Of a stretch of 64,000 nucleotides of DNA, positions 24,261-36,480 are shown one piece after another. The notes under the pieces were generated by a model that did no database searches, was not told the DNA's origin, and saw only the letters and a list, made by a program, of their open reading frames with translations. The stretch is from Emydura subglobosa (taxonomy: Eukaryota; Chordata; Testudines; Chelidae). The stretch spans positions 4,570,876 through 4,634,875 of the forward strand of contig ML680037.1 in assembly GCA_007922225.1 (NCBI GenBank). Direction: 5' to 3'. Each line of letters starts with the position of its first letter. Position 1 is the first letter of the stretch. Position numbers and translations under genes: made by a program.

Positions 24261-25054
24261 CGAAAAGTTTCCCCTTGGTTTGGAAGGCGCTGTGGTCTCC
24301 CCTGGGGCCAGAGCCCGAGGGAGGACCCCAGCAACCGGGCCAGTGAGGACAGCCTGGTGACACCCACTCATTGATCACTATGGAGTGAGAGCAAATTTGC
24401 CTATGCTATCTGCCTATGTTTTCAAAGACATGGCCTACACGGAAAGTCACTGTTTCTTTAGTGTTCTATTAATATAAACAAGGCATTTAGAAAACTAGTT
24501 AGTGTAGTGGGACTAGTATCTGAGTATTCATGTATCTGAGAATGTATAAATTTCACAATCTGTGAATATACACTGACCAGGAAAACCTGGAAGACAAAGG
24601 AAGGGAAACCGACACTATTCTGTCATTATCTCTAACAAATCCAAAAGAAATATGAAATTGCCAGGGTAGAATTCTCTCTCTGTTTGATGTTCACACTTCT
24701 GGAAGCATGATGGTCAATCAGTCTGTCTCTTCGGAAACTGTGCTAAAAGAAGGCCAGAGAGGCTTGTCATCGCCTGCTTGTAATGCAAAGAAGGGTGGTG
24801 TTCTTCTTAATGCCTTCAGATACAATTGGAGAAAAGACCTACACATTACTCAGTTTGAAACAATTTGGAGAGATACTCTGTGTTCACAGATGCTACTTTT
24901 ATGTTTCTTACATATACTTGTTGACTCCCCTGGTGCTGGAACTGTTCTCAATAGATGACTCCAGCTTGTGATGGAAATGCACATAAAGGATGGGAACACT
25001 ATTTTCTTTGTTCTGAGATTGTGAAATTGATACATTGTTTTGAAGGCGTATGGC

Positions 25055-25130
25055 CTGATCTTTTCAAAGGTGATGAACACTCTCAATTTCCATTGGCTTC
25101 CTTTGGAACTGTGGTTGCTTGGCGACTTTG
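25055..25130. repeat. Hairpin MITE-like remnant
   Basis: Begins 'ggcctgatcttttcaaaggt' and has 'tttccattggcttcctttgg' at its centre. This is the pattern of a widespread reptile palindrome (GGCCTGATTTTCA...CCATTGACTTCAATGG). Only one arm is well preserved. Confidence 0.4.
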
Positions 25131-28100
25131 CAACATGAGAGTTTAAAATCGTTAGCAAGTTGATGTGAAAGCCAAAAGCAAAGACCAGAGATCTGAATTT
25201 ATTGGGCAGAAAACTAGAAAGTTAGAGAAACGTGAAAAGGTTGCAAAATTGTAGGGTGCGACTGTTTTATTACATCTACTGCTATCTCTCCCAACTTTAG
25301 AGAGTATTGCTATGATGCTGAAAATGGGGTTGATCCTTACTGATGAAAAAGTATGGACCTTGCTGTTGATATGCATTAGACCTAGCAATGGGGTTCTATC
25401 TACCTTATTATGAGGTAACAGTGGTAGCTATCAGGGGAAAAAGTGTGTAGCTACCCAGAGAAATACCTCACAAACTGAAGAAAGTTACCAGATAAATGGC
25501 TGGTGACTTCTGAATACAAATGTAGCAATATTGTTGTTCATTGTAACATTGGAGAATTCTGCACTGATGTACCCAACTTTTTCAGTCCCATTGAAACCAG
25601 TGGGATTAAATAAATTGTACATGTGCTCAGACATAGGATGGAATACACACTCCCAGAGCCAAACTTCCACAACCACCGGGTTTGAATTGGGTTGTATGGA
25701 CAAGTCTGCTAAACCTATACTTACCACTACTGTTGATGGGGGAGGAGAAGTTCGGGGTGGCAGGAAGAGAAAAAGTTGCAGCATGTCATTTTCCATCCAA
25801 CTCATTAATTTGAGATGTGCCCGTACAACCTATCAGAGCTGAATTCTATTCTGCAGACTAATCTGCTGAAGTTTAAGGAAGTCACCTAAAATGTAATAAG
25901 AATGTCTTGTGATGTGAGACTGTATACCACGTGGAAAACTGAAGTTTAGCAAAGTAGAGCTGAGGTGAAGATGAGGTGAGTGCTACACAGTGTGTATTTA
26001 AAATAGGGACAGTGATCTTAAATAACTTCACACTGAAAAGATTGTTCTCCTGCATGTAGATTATTTCTCTGTTTACAAAACAAACAGCCTTAATTGTTGG
26101 TAGCATCCTGTGGTGTGTGGGTAAAGAACTATTTTAGCAACCATGTTCTATAAACACACATGGAAAAAAACTAAGTTTACCCTGTGACTACTTATTAGTA
26201 AGCTTTGCTTTTTGCATGTTTCCAGCCCCTACAGACCTTGCTTCCAGTGTCTAGGGAGGCTGAAGGATACTTTGGCAAGCATCACAACTTGATTAATTTT
26301 TTTTCTGCTTATTTGGGGTCATTCACTCATCCCAGAGGCCATACAATCTGCTCTGCCTTCTTTATTTTTTTAGTGAGCTCGGGTCAGCACTGTTCAAATG
26401 GTCAGGAGATGCTTGTAACAGGAATCTCCTGATTTTCACTTAGCGGGAATTAGGCACCTATAAATAAACCTGTAAATGCCCCAAATGCATTTTGTCTTAC
26501 AACCTGCCTTTGCTGATATGCTGCTGCAACTGTTGTTCTGAGCAGCCAAGGCACTGAGAGGAGGGGGTTATATAACAGATGGGGACAGATACTGTTGCTC
26601 ACCAATTGCCTAATTTAGCTGCTCCTTATTCTGAAAATCCTGTGTCTGTGAGTGATGGAGGATGGGGAGGAAAGGGCCATGTGTTTTGCACCGAAGCCCT
26701 GACTAGCCCTTTGCTCACACCTGTTGCAAACTCCAGGCTCTGTGAAATAAAACTGGCATTTATTTTTTTTTCTTTTTAGCAATTATCAATGGGTTTTGGC
26801 CCACTGAGACTTCACAGCAAATGATGTAGGGGGGTGGAAGGAAGATTTAACCTTACGCAAGAACCCTGGGTACTCCCCAGCAAACTGGCCCTAAATTCTG
26901 CAGCAAGAATACCTTGCTTCCTACTACTCCTGATGGGCATGCTGTGTCCCAAGAGCGCTGTATTTGCACTAGGTGGTAATGCGGTGTGCGTGTGCTGAAA
27001 CAGCTCTCCAAACAGTACACACTTATGCAAGCATTCTACATGCAGCGCAAGGTGGACACGGATGCCATCTTATACCCAGTGCCTACACTGTAATCTTGTT
27101 CTTTACTATCCCAATTCAAAAGTACCATGTGTGTTTTTCTGCCTGGGAGAGAGCAGAACTGAGTGATTTGCTACAAAGAAATTAACAAGCTAGCTCTATG
27201 CCTGAGGTCTAACATGTCTCTAACACCTGTGAATTAGGACAGCTGCAGCAGTGGACAGTTATGGTCAGCATTAATACAAGTAGCTGTGGAGTATCTAAGC
27301 TGCCCAAACTCCAACATGTGCTCAATGCAGCATGTGACTATCTATATACAGAGTACATGTCAGATTCACTAATGCTTTGGGCACATATTAACAACAGTAA
27401 GATCCTTGTTAGGCATCAGGCCATGAATCCAACTTCTGCTGCCCTGTTTTCTGAGCTTATTCATTTTATTACACTTTGGTTTCGTCTAGATGTGCAGCTA
27501 AGGCAAGTGCTGATGCGGGGGTGTTTCTTACTATCATGGTGACAGCAGTATGCTGGTGATCTGTGATAAATCAGAATAAACAAAATAAAGCACCATATAA
27601 GGTACTATCATGCCAAAACAAGCCAATAAAATATGCATATTTACGAGAATGGCCCTTCTTCCCAGTCGTCATTTTCATGTGGTGTGTTGGGTTTGCTTCT
27701 AAGTAGGGGAGGGAAGAAGTGTATAAGTTGGTTTATTCAATATCTTTATTTAAAAAAAAAAGGTTTACATAATTTTTAAGTCCACCTCCTCTATGTTATA
27801 GTGTTATATGTCCCCATCAAATATCATTAGTGTAATGCAAAATATAATTTGGAAACATTAAACTTTAACTGGTGATAGGGGCAGGTTGTGCTTAGTGCTG
27901 GAGGGGCCTTAACACTGGAGTCTACATCTGCCCATGGTGTAATAAAACCTGAGTGTGCTGACTTTAGGACAAAGTGAAAGTAGAACTTTTCTTCTCTCCG
28001 CTCTCTTGACAAAGGAGGTACGTATTTGAGTTGTGTTATATTTTATGGATGTTGTTTGCCTGTTTCTACAATGTGTTATTTTTAAAACTTGTTAATGTGT

Positions 28101-28199
28101 TCTCCATGACATTTTTCCTTATTTAAAAAAAAAAAAAAACGGAAAACAACTTGGGCTTCTTTTAGTGTGTGGAGGTTGAAGAAGGGGGTTGTGAATTTT

Positions 28200-28725
28200 T
28201 TTTCTGTTCTACATAGGTTTTTTTATACAGCACTTCATCTGCTCCCCAGAGGGAGAAGAATGTGTGATGGAGTGTCTTGTTTTGGTAGGATGGCGTTGTT
28301 GTTAAATATACCTGTTGCTGTATGTTTATGTTAGAGCAGGCAGGTTGGTGATGGTCCTTAGTTCCTGGGAAAGTTCATTCCATGGTCTGGGGTGCACAGA
28401 TGAGCTTTACTCTTATTGTTGAGAGTTCCATTGTGCCAGTGGATGGTAATTGTCAGTCACGGTCTTTGTCTCAGAGCTTTAGGCAGTCTTTTAGATATCC
28501 CGAGCCCACACTATGGACTGCTTTGAAGAAAAGGAATGAGACCTTGAACTGGATTAGAAATTCTCTGGGAAGCCAGCATAGAGTGGAGGACAAGTCTGGT
28601 GTGCTCGCAGTAGCCTGTATAGTAGCTGAGGACATGCACTGCAGTGTTTGAAGTTGAAGTTTCCTAAGGACTGAAGGTTTCATGCCTAGGTATATTGCAT
28701 TGCCAAAATCCAGCCATGAAGTGAT
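28200..28725 (+). repeat. Unclassified LINE-like interspersed repeat
   Basis: The segment contains 'ttccatggtctggggtgcac', 'gaccttgaactggattagaa' and 'gggaagccagcatagagtgg', then 'attgcattgccaaaatccag'. These phrases recur in a long-lived amniote repeat that I know by sequence but cannot name with certainty. A fragment that may belong to the same family is at 59020-59310 ('cactgcattacaataatc'). The 90-residue open frame inside is not regarded as a gene. Confidence 0.4.
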
Positions 28726-29514
28726 TTTTTTTTTTGTTTGGTGATTTTATCAGTTTTATTCCCAATGTTGTCAAAATTATTATCAACGTTTGTTTGCTGA
28801 AAACTGGTCTGAGATAAAAACAAACAATTTTGAATATTTTTTAAAAGTCTTTCAGAAACTGCAAACAGAAACAACTTGGAAATCATTAAACCTTTTGTGA
28901 ATTATATTTTTAGAATTTTTTTTTAACCAGAATGTGTTTCATGCCAAGAATCCTTTGTACTGGGAGCATTTTGCAAATCAAGAAAGAAACATAAAAGACA
29001 GCAAACAATTGCATGCTAATTATTATCTTTTGTCCTGAAGGTGGCTTCTCTCAAAGAAAGCACTTACTTTCCCCTAACATGTACTGGACCAAACAAAAAT
29101 AGTTTTGGCACTTTGTTTTTAAAATACAGTATAAACCATTACTAATCCTGCAGCACCAACCTGAGATAGGTAAGCAACTATTATTGGTCATTGATAGTCT
29201 TAGTGACAGATACATCAACTGGCAGCACCAAAGATGTCGCACCTTCTCTATCTGCTACCACAGTGCAAAATATATGGAGGTGTAAACTTTGTGTTTGTAT
29301 CTTTTTTTTTTCTTCTCTAACTTAACTATAAAATCTATAAAACTAAATTGTCAAAGATAGCCACTATCTCACCTCTGCTTCTGGTCAAAAATGAAGTTCT
29401 CATGATCCCATATAACTTTGTGAAACACTTTTTCTCTCCTTTCACACCAGCTGTCGAGTAAAAGCAGGTCACCTGTTCCTTGCAAAAAAAAAAAATTATT
29501 TAGTGGTGACACCA

Positions 29515-29850
29515 ACAACCCTTTTACCAGTAGCCCAGTGCTTAGTGCAGTCACCCAGGATGCGGGCGACTGAGGTTCTCCTAGCCTCATGTGGAGCCGG
29601 GATTTGAACCTAGGTCACCCATAACCCAGGAGACTACCCTAACCATTGGGCTCTGGGATATTCCAGGGCAGGTCTTTCTAAATCTGTTCTGTTGAAGTTG
29701 TTCCATTTTTTATAAAATTTATTATGTATTGGGTCAGAAAGAGTGTGACTCTATAGCCTGATGGTTAGGTCACTCACCTGGATATTCATTGGAGTAGGGA
29801 CATGAATCCAGGATTCTCCCTTCCCCTTCCCCCCCCCCAATTTGGAATCA
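29515..29850. mobile_element. Foldback element with tRNA-like arms (second copy type)
   Basis: The left arm has 'agccgggatttgaacctagg' and 'ctaaccattgggctctggga'. The right arm has 'tgtgactctatagcctgatg' and 'gttaggtcactcacctgg', which is complementary to the left. These are tRNA-like A/B-box-type stretches in opposite orientation, the same design as the centre of the element at 13580-15338. It lies within the last TPPP intron, ending about 225 bp before the final exon. Confidence 0.55.
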
Positions 29851-30075
29851 CTTTTGAAAAGTTTGACCTTCACACACCCTAAGCCATTCTGTACTCCAAT
29901 TTGTAACTAATGAAGTCATTACATTCAATGCCACAAAACTAACATTTCTCATTTAGTTTCAGTCTCTTAAAAGAGAGCACTACTCTGCAGTTCAGATATC
30001 AACAGTAAATTATTTATAATGTTAAAAGTAATTTTCTTTTCAATGAAAAGTATTTTCGTGTCTTTCTCCCAATAG

Positions 30076-30270
30076 AAAACCATTTCATCTCCAACTGTAT
30101 CACGACTTACAGACACGTCAAAATTCACTGGTTCCCACAAAGAGAGATTTGATCCAAGTGGGAAAGGAAGAGGCAAAGCAGGACGAGAAGACCTGGTTGA
30201 CGCCTCAGGGTACGTGCCTGGGTACAAGCACGCAGGCACGTATGATCATAAAGTACAAGGAAGCAAGTAA
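30076..30270 (+). CDS. TPPP: TPPP last coding exon
   Basis: This exon encodes the last 64 residues of the microtubule-binding protein, starting [17 protein letters not shown] and ending DHKVQGSK, with stop TAA at 30268-30270. The segment contains the strongly conserved family blocks [23 protein letters not shown], and [17 protein letters not shown] of the unstructured but conserved C-terminal part, which takes part in tubulin and microtubule contact. The acceptor is tttctcccaatag (AG at 30074-30075). The reading frame joins the previous exon in phase 0 with no extra base. The length equals that of the human last exon, as I recall it. The '[12 protein letters not shown]' join and the GYKHAGTYD block favour TPPP over TPPP2 or TPPP3. 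Confidence 0.95.
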   Translation, partial: KTISSPTVSRLTDTSKFTGSHKERFDPSGKGRGKAGREDLVDASGYVPGYKHAGTYDHKVQGSK

Positions 30271-31464
30271 GCCTGAGGAGGTTTAAAAAGAGAGAATATA
30301 CTTGTAAGAATGATGTAGATGAATCCCACATGTTTCAGTTATCGTGAATGCTAAGACTATGTTGGCGAGAAGTGTTTTCAGGAACTGGAACTGATTTCAA
30401 CATCTGCTGAGATACACAGCAACACTTCATTACATTCCTCATGCTTACATTGGCAAAAATATAAAATACGAAGTTGTTGAGCTTTAGACAAAAAACCCAA
30501 ATGCAAGGACTGTTCTATCATACTTTGTCAATATTGGTAAAAGATCTCAAACATTCCCAAATGTCCAGTTCTCTCTTGGGTGTAGAAGAAAACCACTCTC
30601 CAGATAGTTGAAAAGAGGGTCATTGTAAATCTTCCTGTGATAGCAGCCTTTCTGAAGAGCATCCCAATATTTATGTAGTTTGATTTGATACTTATTTATT
30701 TGAAAGATGTCTTAAAGAGGCTCCAGTTCTGCTCTCAAAGACAAAAATTCAACATTGTACTAATGGAAAGTAAATGGTTGTAATATAACAGGTGCTATCC
30801 TGAAAAGAAATAATTTTTCCTACACCACTTGTGAACAACAAAAGACTTGTTCCTCCTTGCTGAGACTATTTAGGTTCCAATTTATTTGTCAGCAGAAAGA
30901 TGTGGAAGATACCACCCTTTGACTCCTTACCCCCAAAAGCCCCAGGACTTCTCAAAACCAATACTGTACTTCCTGCAAGTTACTATGGTTCAAACTGAAA
31001 CTACTGGACATGAATGGCACTAGTGTACTAACATGAAATGTAAAGGAACTAGACATATTGCTAAAAAAGTCTCGATGGAAATATTAATCTTGGTTGCAAT
31101 CTGTTTTTAGATTTGCACTGCCTCACAGTGGAAGTGAAGGGGGCATTAAGATGAAGAATATACTTTTTAAACGTTATGTTAAGTGTGAACTAAAAACCAG
31201 TGATCAGATTTTCATTGAGTTAGGCACATATTCTCATGCACATGTACACACATCCACAGGCACACACTCCCTTTAAGTTATGACTGGTTTAAGGAAAGCC
31301 TGTGACACTTTGAAATACATTAGTTCATGTAAGAACAATTAAATTATCACCATGAAATAGTAATTTATTAGTCCTTTATTTAAAATTAGGTGCATCCCAC
31401 CCCCTCTAAAGATATATTACTAAAGTTAGCTAAATGATTTGTTAGTGTTCTGTGTTTGAAGCTA

Positions 31465-31590
31465 GGGGCTCAATTCTCCTCTTATTTGGACTGTCCAGTG
31501 TAAGTCAAGAGTAATTAATTGAAGGCAATGGATTTCCACTGGTTTAGGACTGCAGTAAGAGGAGAACCAGTACCACAGTCTTAATGATGT
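31465..31590. repeat. Hairpin MITE-like remnant
   Basis: The ends 'ctcctcttatttggactg' and 'gactgcagtaagaggagaac' are inverted relatives (CTCCTCTTA / TAAGAGGAG), with 'gaaggcaatggatttccact' in the middle. It is an old palindromic element. Confidence 0.5.
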
Positions 31591-33729
31591 AACAAAATGG
31601 CCACTAAATATCATCCCATCTATGGCCAACATAACATAACAAGTGGTATTAATTGATAAGTCATTGAAAACCCCCATTTATTTTATGTTGCTTAGAAAGT
31701 AAAGAGAAATATCCATGCAAAAAAGATAGATATAGGGGCTCGTTAACTGATCTTTATATTCTACATGTGATTGATAGTCCACAAAGCAGAATAAGCACCA
31801 CTTTGTATAATATAAAATGATAAAGGAGAATTTTTAGTTGGGTATTTGAAAATAACTGTTTAAAATTCTTCTTTGCTTTCTATTAAATGGAGTTCATGCA
31901 TTAACTTTATAACTTCAGATAGTAAAGGTTAATCACCTTTGTTGCCTCTCTCACCTTCTGAATCAGGGTTCTAGTGTATACAGAATAGCTAGCTTTAACG
32001 AACCACTTACATTCAGCAAGCAGTAACATATGCTGGTTTTTCATGCAGGTCAACACCCTTTATTTGGCACATGTCCAGAAACTGAACACAGGTTCTCAGC
32101 CTTTGAACAGGCTGTCTTTTGTTTTCTGCTGACTTTCTATGGAAGCCTTTTTTGTAACTTTGCCACCACTAACCTTTCAAACCAACCCATGAACGTGAAA
32201 CCAAACCAATAATAAACAAAGGGAAGAACTCCTTCATGGGCTTGGAATTTTTTCATTTGTTTGTTTGATTATAGTTTGTTTTGATTTTTGGCTTTGAGGA
32301 GAGAGGGAAGTCTGCCCAACCCAGTGCATGCTTTTAAAAGGTCTTGTTTGCCCCCCCCTTCCCCCCACCTCCTCCCTTTAAGCCGCCCTTTGTGGCTCTG
32401 GTTACCTGACACTTTTAGAGAGATGTCAGGACTGTCAGTGTGTGGAAGTACTTGTTTGTGAAGCCTTTCCAAGTGCTCCAAAGTTATCCACTTTTTCTGA
32501 ACAATCCAGTTCTTGGAAAGGAAGAGTTACCCATTTACACATCATACTGGCTACCTGCCTTCCCCTTCACAGAGAGGTAATCACACAAACCAACTTTTAG
32601 ATATGTGTTATGGCCAAATTATTCCAGAAAAGCAGAGCAACACCAGAGTAACTGGTAAAGTGTACATTCCTTCTTGGTATGTTCCATAAAGCTACAAATC
32701 TGGATAGTGCTCAAGGACAGTCATTCTACTACAGCAAACAGAGGTATAACAAAGCTTGAATTGTATTGTTTGCAGAACACTATGAAAGCTGAATATCACT
32801 AATGTTCACATGGACATTGAGAGCCTAACCTGAAGTCAGTGGGATTTGGATCAAGCCCAAATTGAAAGCCAAGTCCTGCAAGTTGCTGAGCCCTTTCAAC
32901 TCCTGATGACTTCATTGTTCATCACTAGGAAGTTACCTTAGCTAGTATAGCAGGCTATCCCCATCTGCTGTAGGATGAGGTGTACAAGCTATAGCATCTT
33001 TGAAATGCTGATGATCCCGGAGAGTGTCAAGGCTTCAAAGAGTTCTCTGCTATGCTTTACTGCTACACAAGCATGGCAGGGGCACAGCAATGAAAAGATT
33101 AAAAGTTGTGGCCGAGGGTGTGTGAAAAGCCTTACAACATAAAGGCTCTGATGTGTACAGGAGTTCCATGTTCAGAGTGGGTGCAGTCTTAGTTACATGC
33201 TGACAAGGAACAGAAATATTAAACTACAGTTTATTTGTTGCATAGCACCAACAACGCTATTACTATAGTTAATCCCACATTATTTTTGGTTTACAAATAG
33301 ACTTGGCAGAATTTGATTTTTATTTGTTTTCTAATTTCATCAATGTTTAATTTTAAGTATTTTTTCCAGTTTTTATTGATTTTAAATTTTCACAGTTGTG
33401 CAAAATTATGGGGGGTGGCCAGACAATTATTTAATAACCATTGATGCTGAGAGTCAAAAAAGTTGGCTTTATAACTGTTAAAACACAAATTGTAAACATC
33501 CTATTTCACAATGCACAAAGTAAATATCCTTAAATCAAACTCTGTAAGTTCTTGAGCAGCATTTTTCTTACATTGCCTATCTGTACGTTTTTATTATCGA
33601 TGAAAATATTTTTGTTGGTTTGTGTGTGTACAGTGAAATGGACATTTACCAACATTTACAGAGACAAATCGAATCCTTCCAAGCCTAATTATAAAGTTCA
33701 TACCAAAAGAAACGTGCTCCATAAGGGCT

Positions 33730-33800
33730 ACAAAGAGAAGTGAAGTCAATGGAAAGACTCCTATTGACTTCCATGGGCTATGGATCAGGCCCTAAGAAAA
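33730..33800. repeat. Hairpin MITE-like remnant
   Basis: The palindrome 'gtcaatggaaagactcctat' / 'tgacttccatgggctatgga', followed by 'tcaggcccta', is one of the best-preserved members of the small hairpin family in this window. Confidence 0.55.
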
Positions 33801-33884
33801 TAACAAAGACAGCAACGTTCTAGGCTGCCAGAAGAATTATATAGTTCCTTTTAAAATGTTAAATGCATTTTTTTCTTCTTCGCG

Positions 33885-33992
33885 TGCTTGATTCCAAGTA
33901 GGTATGTGTGCACAGTCCGCCGGAAAGTTTTCCCCTAGTGGTACCTGTAGGTTCAACTGTGGAGCCCCCTGGAGTCGCGCCTCCTCATCTCT
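33885..33992 (+). repeat. Terminal fragment of a DIRS- or LTR-type retroelement
   Basis: The sequence 'ggtatgtgtgcacagtccgc', 'ggaaagttttcccctagtgg' and 'agccccctggagtcgcgcct' is markedly GC-richer than its surroundings. It resembles the termini of chelonian tyrosine-recombinase (DIRS) or similar retroelements. No coding part is present and the family call is tentative. Confidence 0.35.
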
Positions 33993-34304
33993 TGGTTTTT
34001 CTTTATAATTTGATTTTGCATTGTTTGAAGCTCATAGTATTGAAACATGACAAAATACTTCAAATGTAATAAAGCAGATATAAAAATCTATATTTTAAAA
34101 ATAAATCAATTTAAAAAAAAAAAACATTCATGGACATAGTTTAGGGACTAGGGGGGTGTTGTCCGCCCCCCCCCAAACTGGAAACCTCAAGCAGGAAGAG
34201 AATTTGCTCCCCCCCGTGTACAGCCCCGTTGGCCTGACGGGAACTCTCCCCCCCCCTCCAAATACAGAAGTCAAACCTATGATTCCATTAACACGAAGGC
34301 AGTG

Positions 34305-34400
34305 TCCAATCCAGCAAAGCCTTACCCGTGCTTAACTTTACGTCACGTGTGCAAAGTTAAGCACGTGCATTAGTGTTTGAAGGATCAGGGCCCAAGAAAT
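34305..34400. repeat. Palindromic MITE remnant (AAGTTAAGCACGTGC family)
   Basis: The left arm 'cccgtgcttaactttacgtc' and the right arm 'gcaaagttaagcacgtgc' are near-perfect inverted repeats around 'acgtcacgtg'. The flanks 'atccagcaaagcc' and 'ggatcagggccc' are typical ends of this reptile family. A related copy lies at 41600-41710. Confidence 0.65.
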
Positions 34401-35654
34401 GAAAATGCTGACTGGGGGGAAACAAAATATGGATTTTTAAAAAAGTGAAGTGTATCACTAAAATCAGATTTGATTCTTGTTTTAGTGCTAGTTTTTAATA
34501 AATTATTTTGAGCACATGATGTGCTTTAATGTTTAGAGTGTAGTTTCCTCGCCTCTTTAGGATTTTTTTCCAGCAATCACATTTAGCCAGAGCTTTCAGT
34601 AATGAAAGGTTTTGTCCTTTTATTCATGGCCACGCAAGCCATAATAACAGTCTTACTATATCATATGCATTTAAAAGGGCAATTTTGCTTTAACAACTCT
34701 TCTGTATGATCAATTACATGATGAATTGTAATCAAATGAGTCCAGACTAAGTAAATATTTTACCCAAGGCATATTGGCCAGGATAAAGCTACCAGATTTA
34801 ATATTTGCAGTTCACCAAAATTTCCTAGTAACTTTGTGGTTTCAGTAAGAGATTTATTGGTGTTTTTTTATTTGCTATTTTCAAACTCAAAAGCCTCTTC
34901 AGAGTTCATAGTTTTCAACCACCTAGGGATTCCCATCCAAAGATATTTTTGGATAAAACATGGCAACATTGCCAATGCATTGTATTTGACTCTACATGGA
35001 CAAAAAACCTGCTGTGGTATTGAAGGCCACAACCATGCACAACAATTGAACAATGCTTGCTTTTTCCCTCCAGTAGCTCTATTCATTTTTTTAATTAATA
35101 GCATCTGACATTTCATTTCATGCTTCAGATCCAGAAGGCAAAAGTAAGTAATTTCTACTGACTTGGTTTGCAGTGCTTTTATAGAAACACATTGTCTTCC
35201 CCAAAACATGTTAAAACTGTAGTTTGAAAATCAATTTTTATTTTAGGCTATTACCTGTTACACAATAAAGTTTGACTCTTTGTGCCTCTGTGTGCAAATA
35301 CCATAATGCTTATTGTTTAAAGCATAACCCTGTCTTAACAGTGATGTAGGTATGTATCTGTTAGGGGCATCTCTCTGTGTTCTATTTGTAATCATGAGTA
35401 AATGGCTCTGCCCTCCATTGGCCAAGAAACAAACAATTCTGACCTCATAATAAGGAGACAATGTGTTGCATTAGCACATGCCCTCCAAACTATTAGCCTT
35501 GAGTGTGCGCCAAAGTAAACACACCTTATTATACATTCTATTTGTAGTGCAGGCTATATGTCCTTTACTTACCATGTCAATTACTCAGTAATGAGTAATA
35601 TGATTTGTGCATGTTTGTAAGCATGTATCTATACGGTAGATGTAACTAGTATTT

Positions 35655-36065
35655 GTGCCATATGGTGCTGATCCAATACTTAAAGTTATCTGGCCAACTC
35701 CTGGAACTCCTATGAAAGCTGACCAGAGCTGGGTGGCTTGGCCTGGTTCTGATGCTGCAGAGCCCCCTTCATACAGTGGAAAACAGAAATCCCTCTCTCG
35801 AGGCAACTCCACAGCCCCTACACAGATGTATAACCCGTTCCTGGTTCTGGAGGACTATGTCCACAAATCTGTCCCTCACTGGACTACAGTGCAGGGCACA
35901 GCCGAGGGCAGAGGGGGTGACAACTCAGGTCCTCCTCGATGTTCCACTAGGAGAGGAAACAGCAATCAGGGCGAGGACAGTAGGGCACCAGAGTGGATGC
36001 CCCCACATGTGCCCCGGGTAACACTTTACAATTATCCCTGGCAGGAGCCCCAGTTCACACTCTGA
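35655..36065 (+). CDS. Unproven 136-residue open frame
   Basis: An ATG-started frame from MPYGADPILKVIWPTPG to YNYPWQEPQFTL, with stop TGA. The composition is more protein-like (mixed hydrophilic, Pro- and Trp-containing) and the DNA more GC-rich than the surrounding 3' flank. No domain, signal peptide, membrane segment or zinc motif is seen. There is no promoter evidence, and it lies on the same strand as TPPP within its presumed 3' UTR or flank. It could be a decayed retroelement frame or chance. Confidence 0.15.
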   Translation: MPYGADPILKVIWPTPGTPMKADQSWVAWPGSDAAEPPSYSGKQKSLSRGNSTAPTQMYNPFLVLEDYVHKSVPHWTTVQGTAEGRGGDNSGPPRCSTRRGNSNQGEDSRAPEWMPPHVPRVTLYNYPWQEPQFTL

Positions 36066-36334
36066 GCTCTTTGGCCTCATGCCCTTTTGCACCCCATTTT
36101 TGTTAAGCAGGTATGAAGTTATTGCACATAATACTAGGCCAGCCATCCTCAGCAACAGTCAGGTCAGTGCAGAGCCAACGTATTCAGGCAGGAAAAGGAG
36201 TAATAATGTGTCCTTTTACTCCTGTGCAACTGGGTCCATAATTATTGCACAAGCCCTAAAAGTAATATCCAGAATATGAAACAGAAGGGCAGAAAGCTCA
36301 AACTCAGGTGAAACTCTCATAATAAATGCTACAA

Positions 36335-36480
36335 GCCACATTTGCAAACTGGGTGCCTTAGTTGGACACCTAAAAAAAATCCCACAGTTGGTGTTGGCAC
36401 CCGTATTGGCACTTAGAACATCCAGTTACTCATCTGAAGGATCCACATGCCCATTTGAGCACCCTACTGTTGGAAAAGAT
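36335..36480. repeat. Foldback-family fragment (GTGCCTAA motifs)
   Basis: Contains 'aactgggtgccttagttgg', 'acacctaaaaaaaatcccac' and 'tggcacttagaacatcc', the same kind of GGTGCCTAA/TTAGGCACC repeats found in the arms of the element at 13580-15338. It is truncated. Confidence 0.45.

Larger units (their letters stand above)
23266..24333 (+). mobile_element. GC-rich retroelement-like block with terminal direct repeats
   Basis: A 1.07 kb block, clearly richer in G+C than its flanks, is bounded by two perfect 30 bp direct repeats (23266-23295 and 24304-24333, both starting 'ggggccagagcccgaggg'). Inside, in order, are an AATAAA at 23340, a CCAAT box at 23379, TATAAAA at 23422, a 183-codon open frame (23477-24028) and a tandem repeat (24082-24260). 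The layout suggests a short LTR-type or TRIM-like retroelement inserted in TPPP intron DNA, but no primer binding site, polypurine tract or known protein domain was recognised. Confidence 0.5.
17380..30075 (+). other. TPPP: TPPP last intron
   Basis: A 12.7 kb phase-0 intron bounded by GTACAG at 17380 and a pyrimidine-rich acceptor ending CCAATAG at 30075. It contains CR1, hairpin, Penelope-like and GC-rich retroelement insertions (listed separately). No additional exon with splice signals and similarity was seen in it. Confidence 0.85.
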
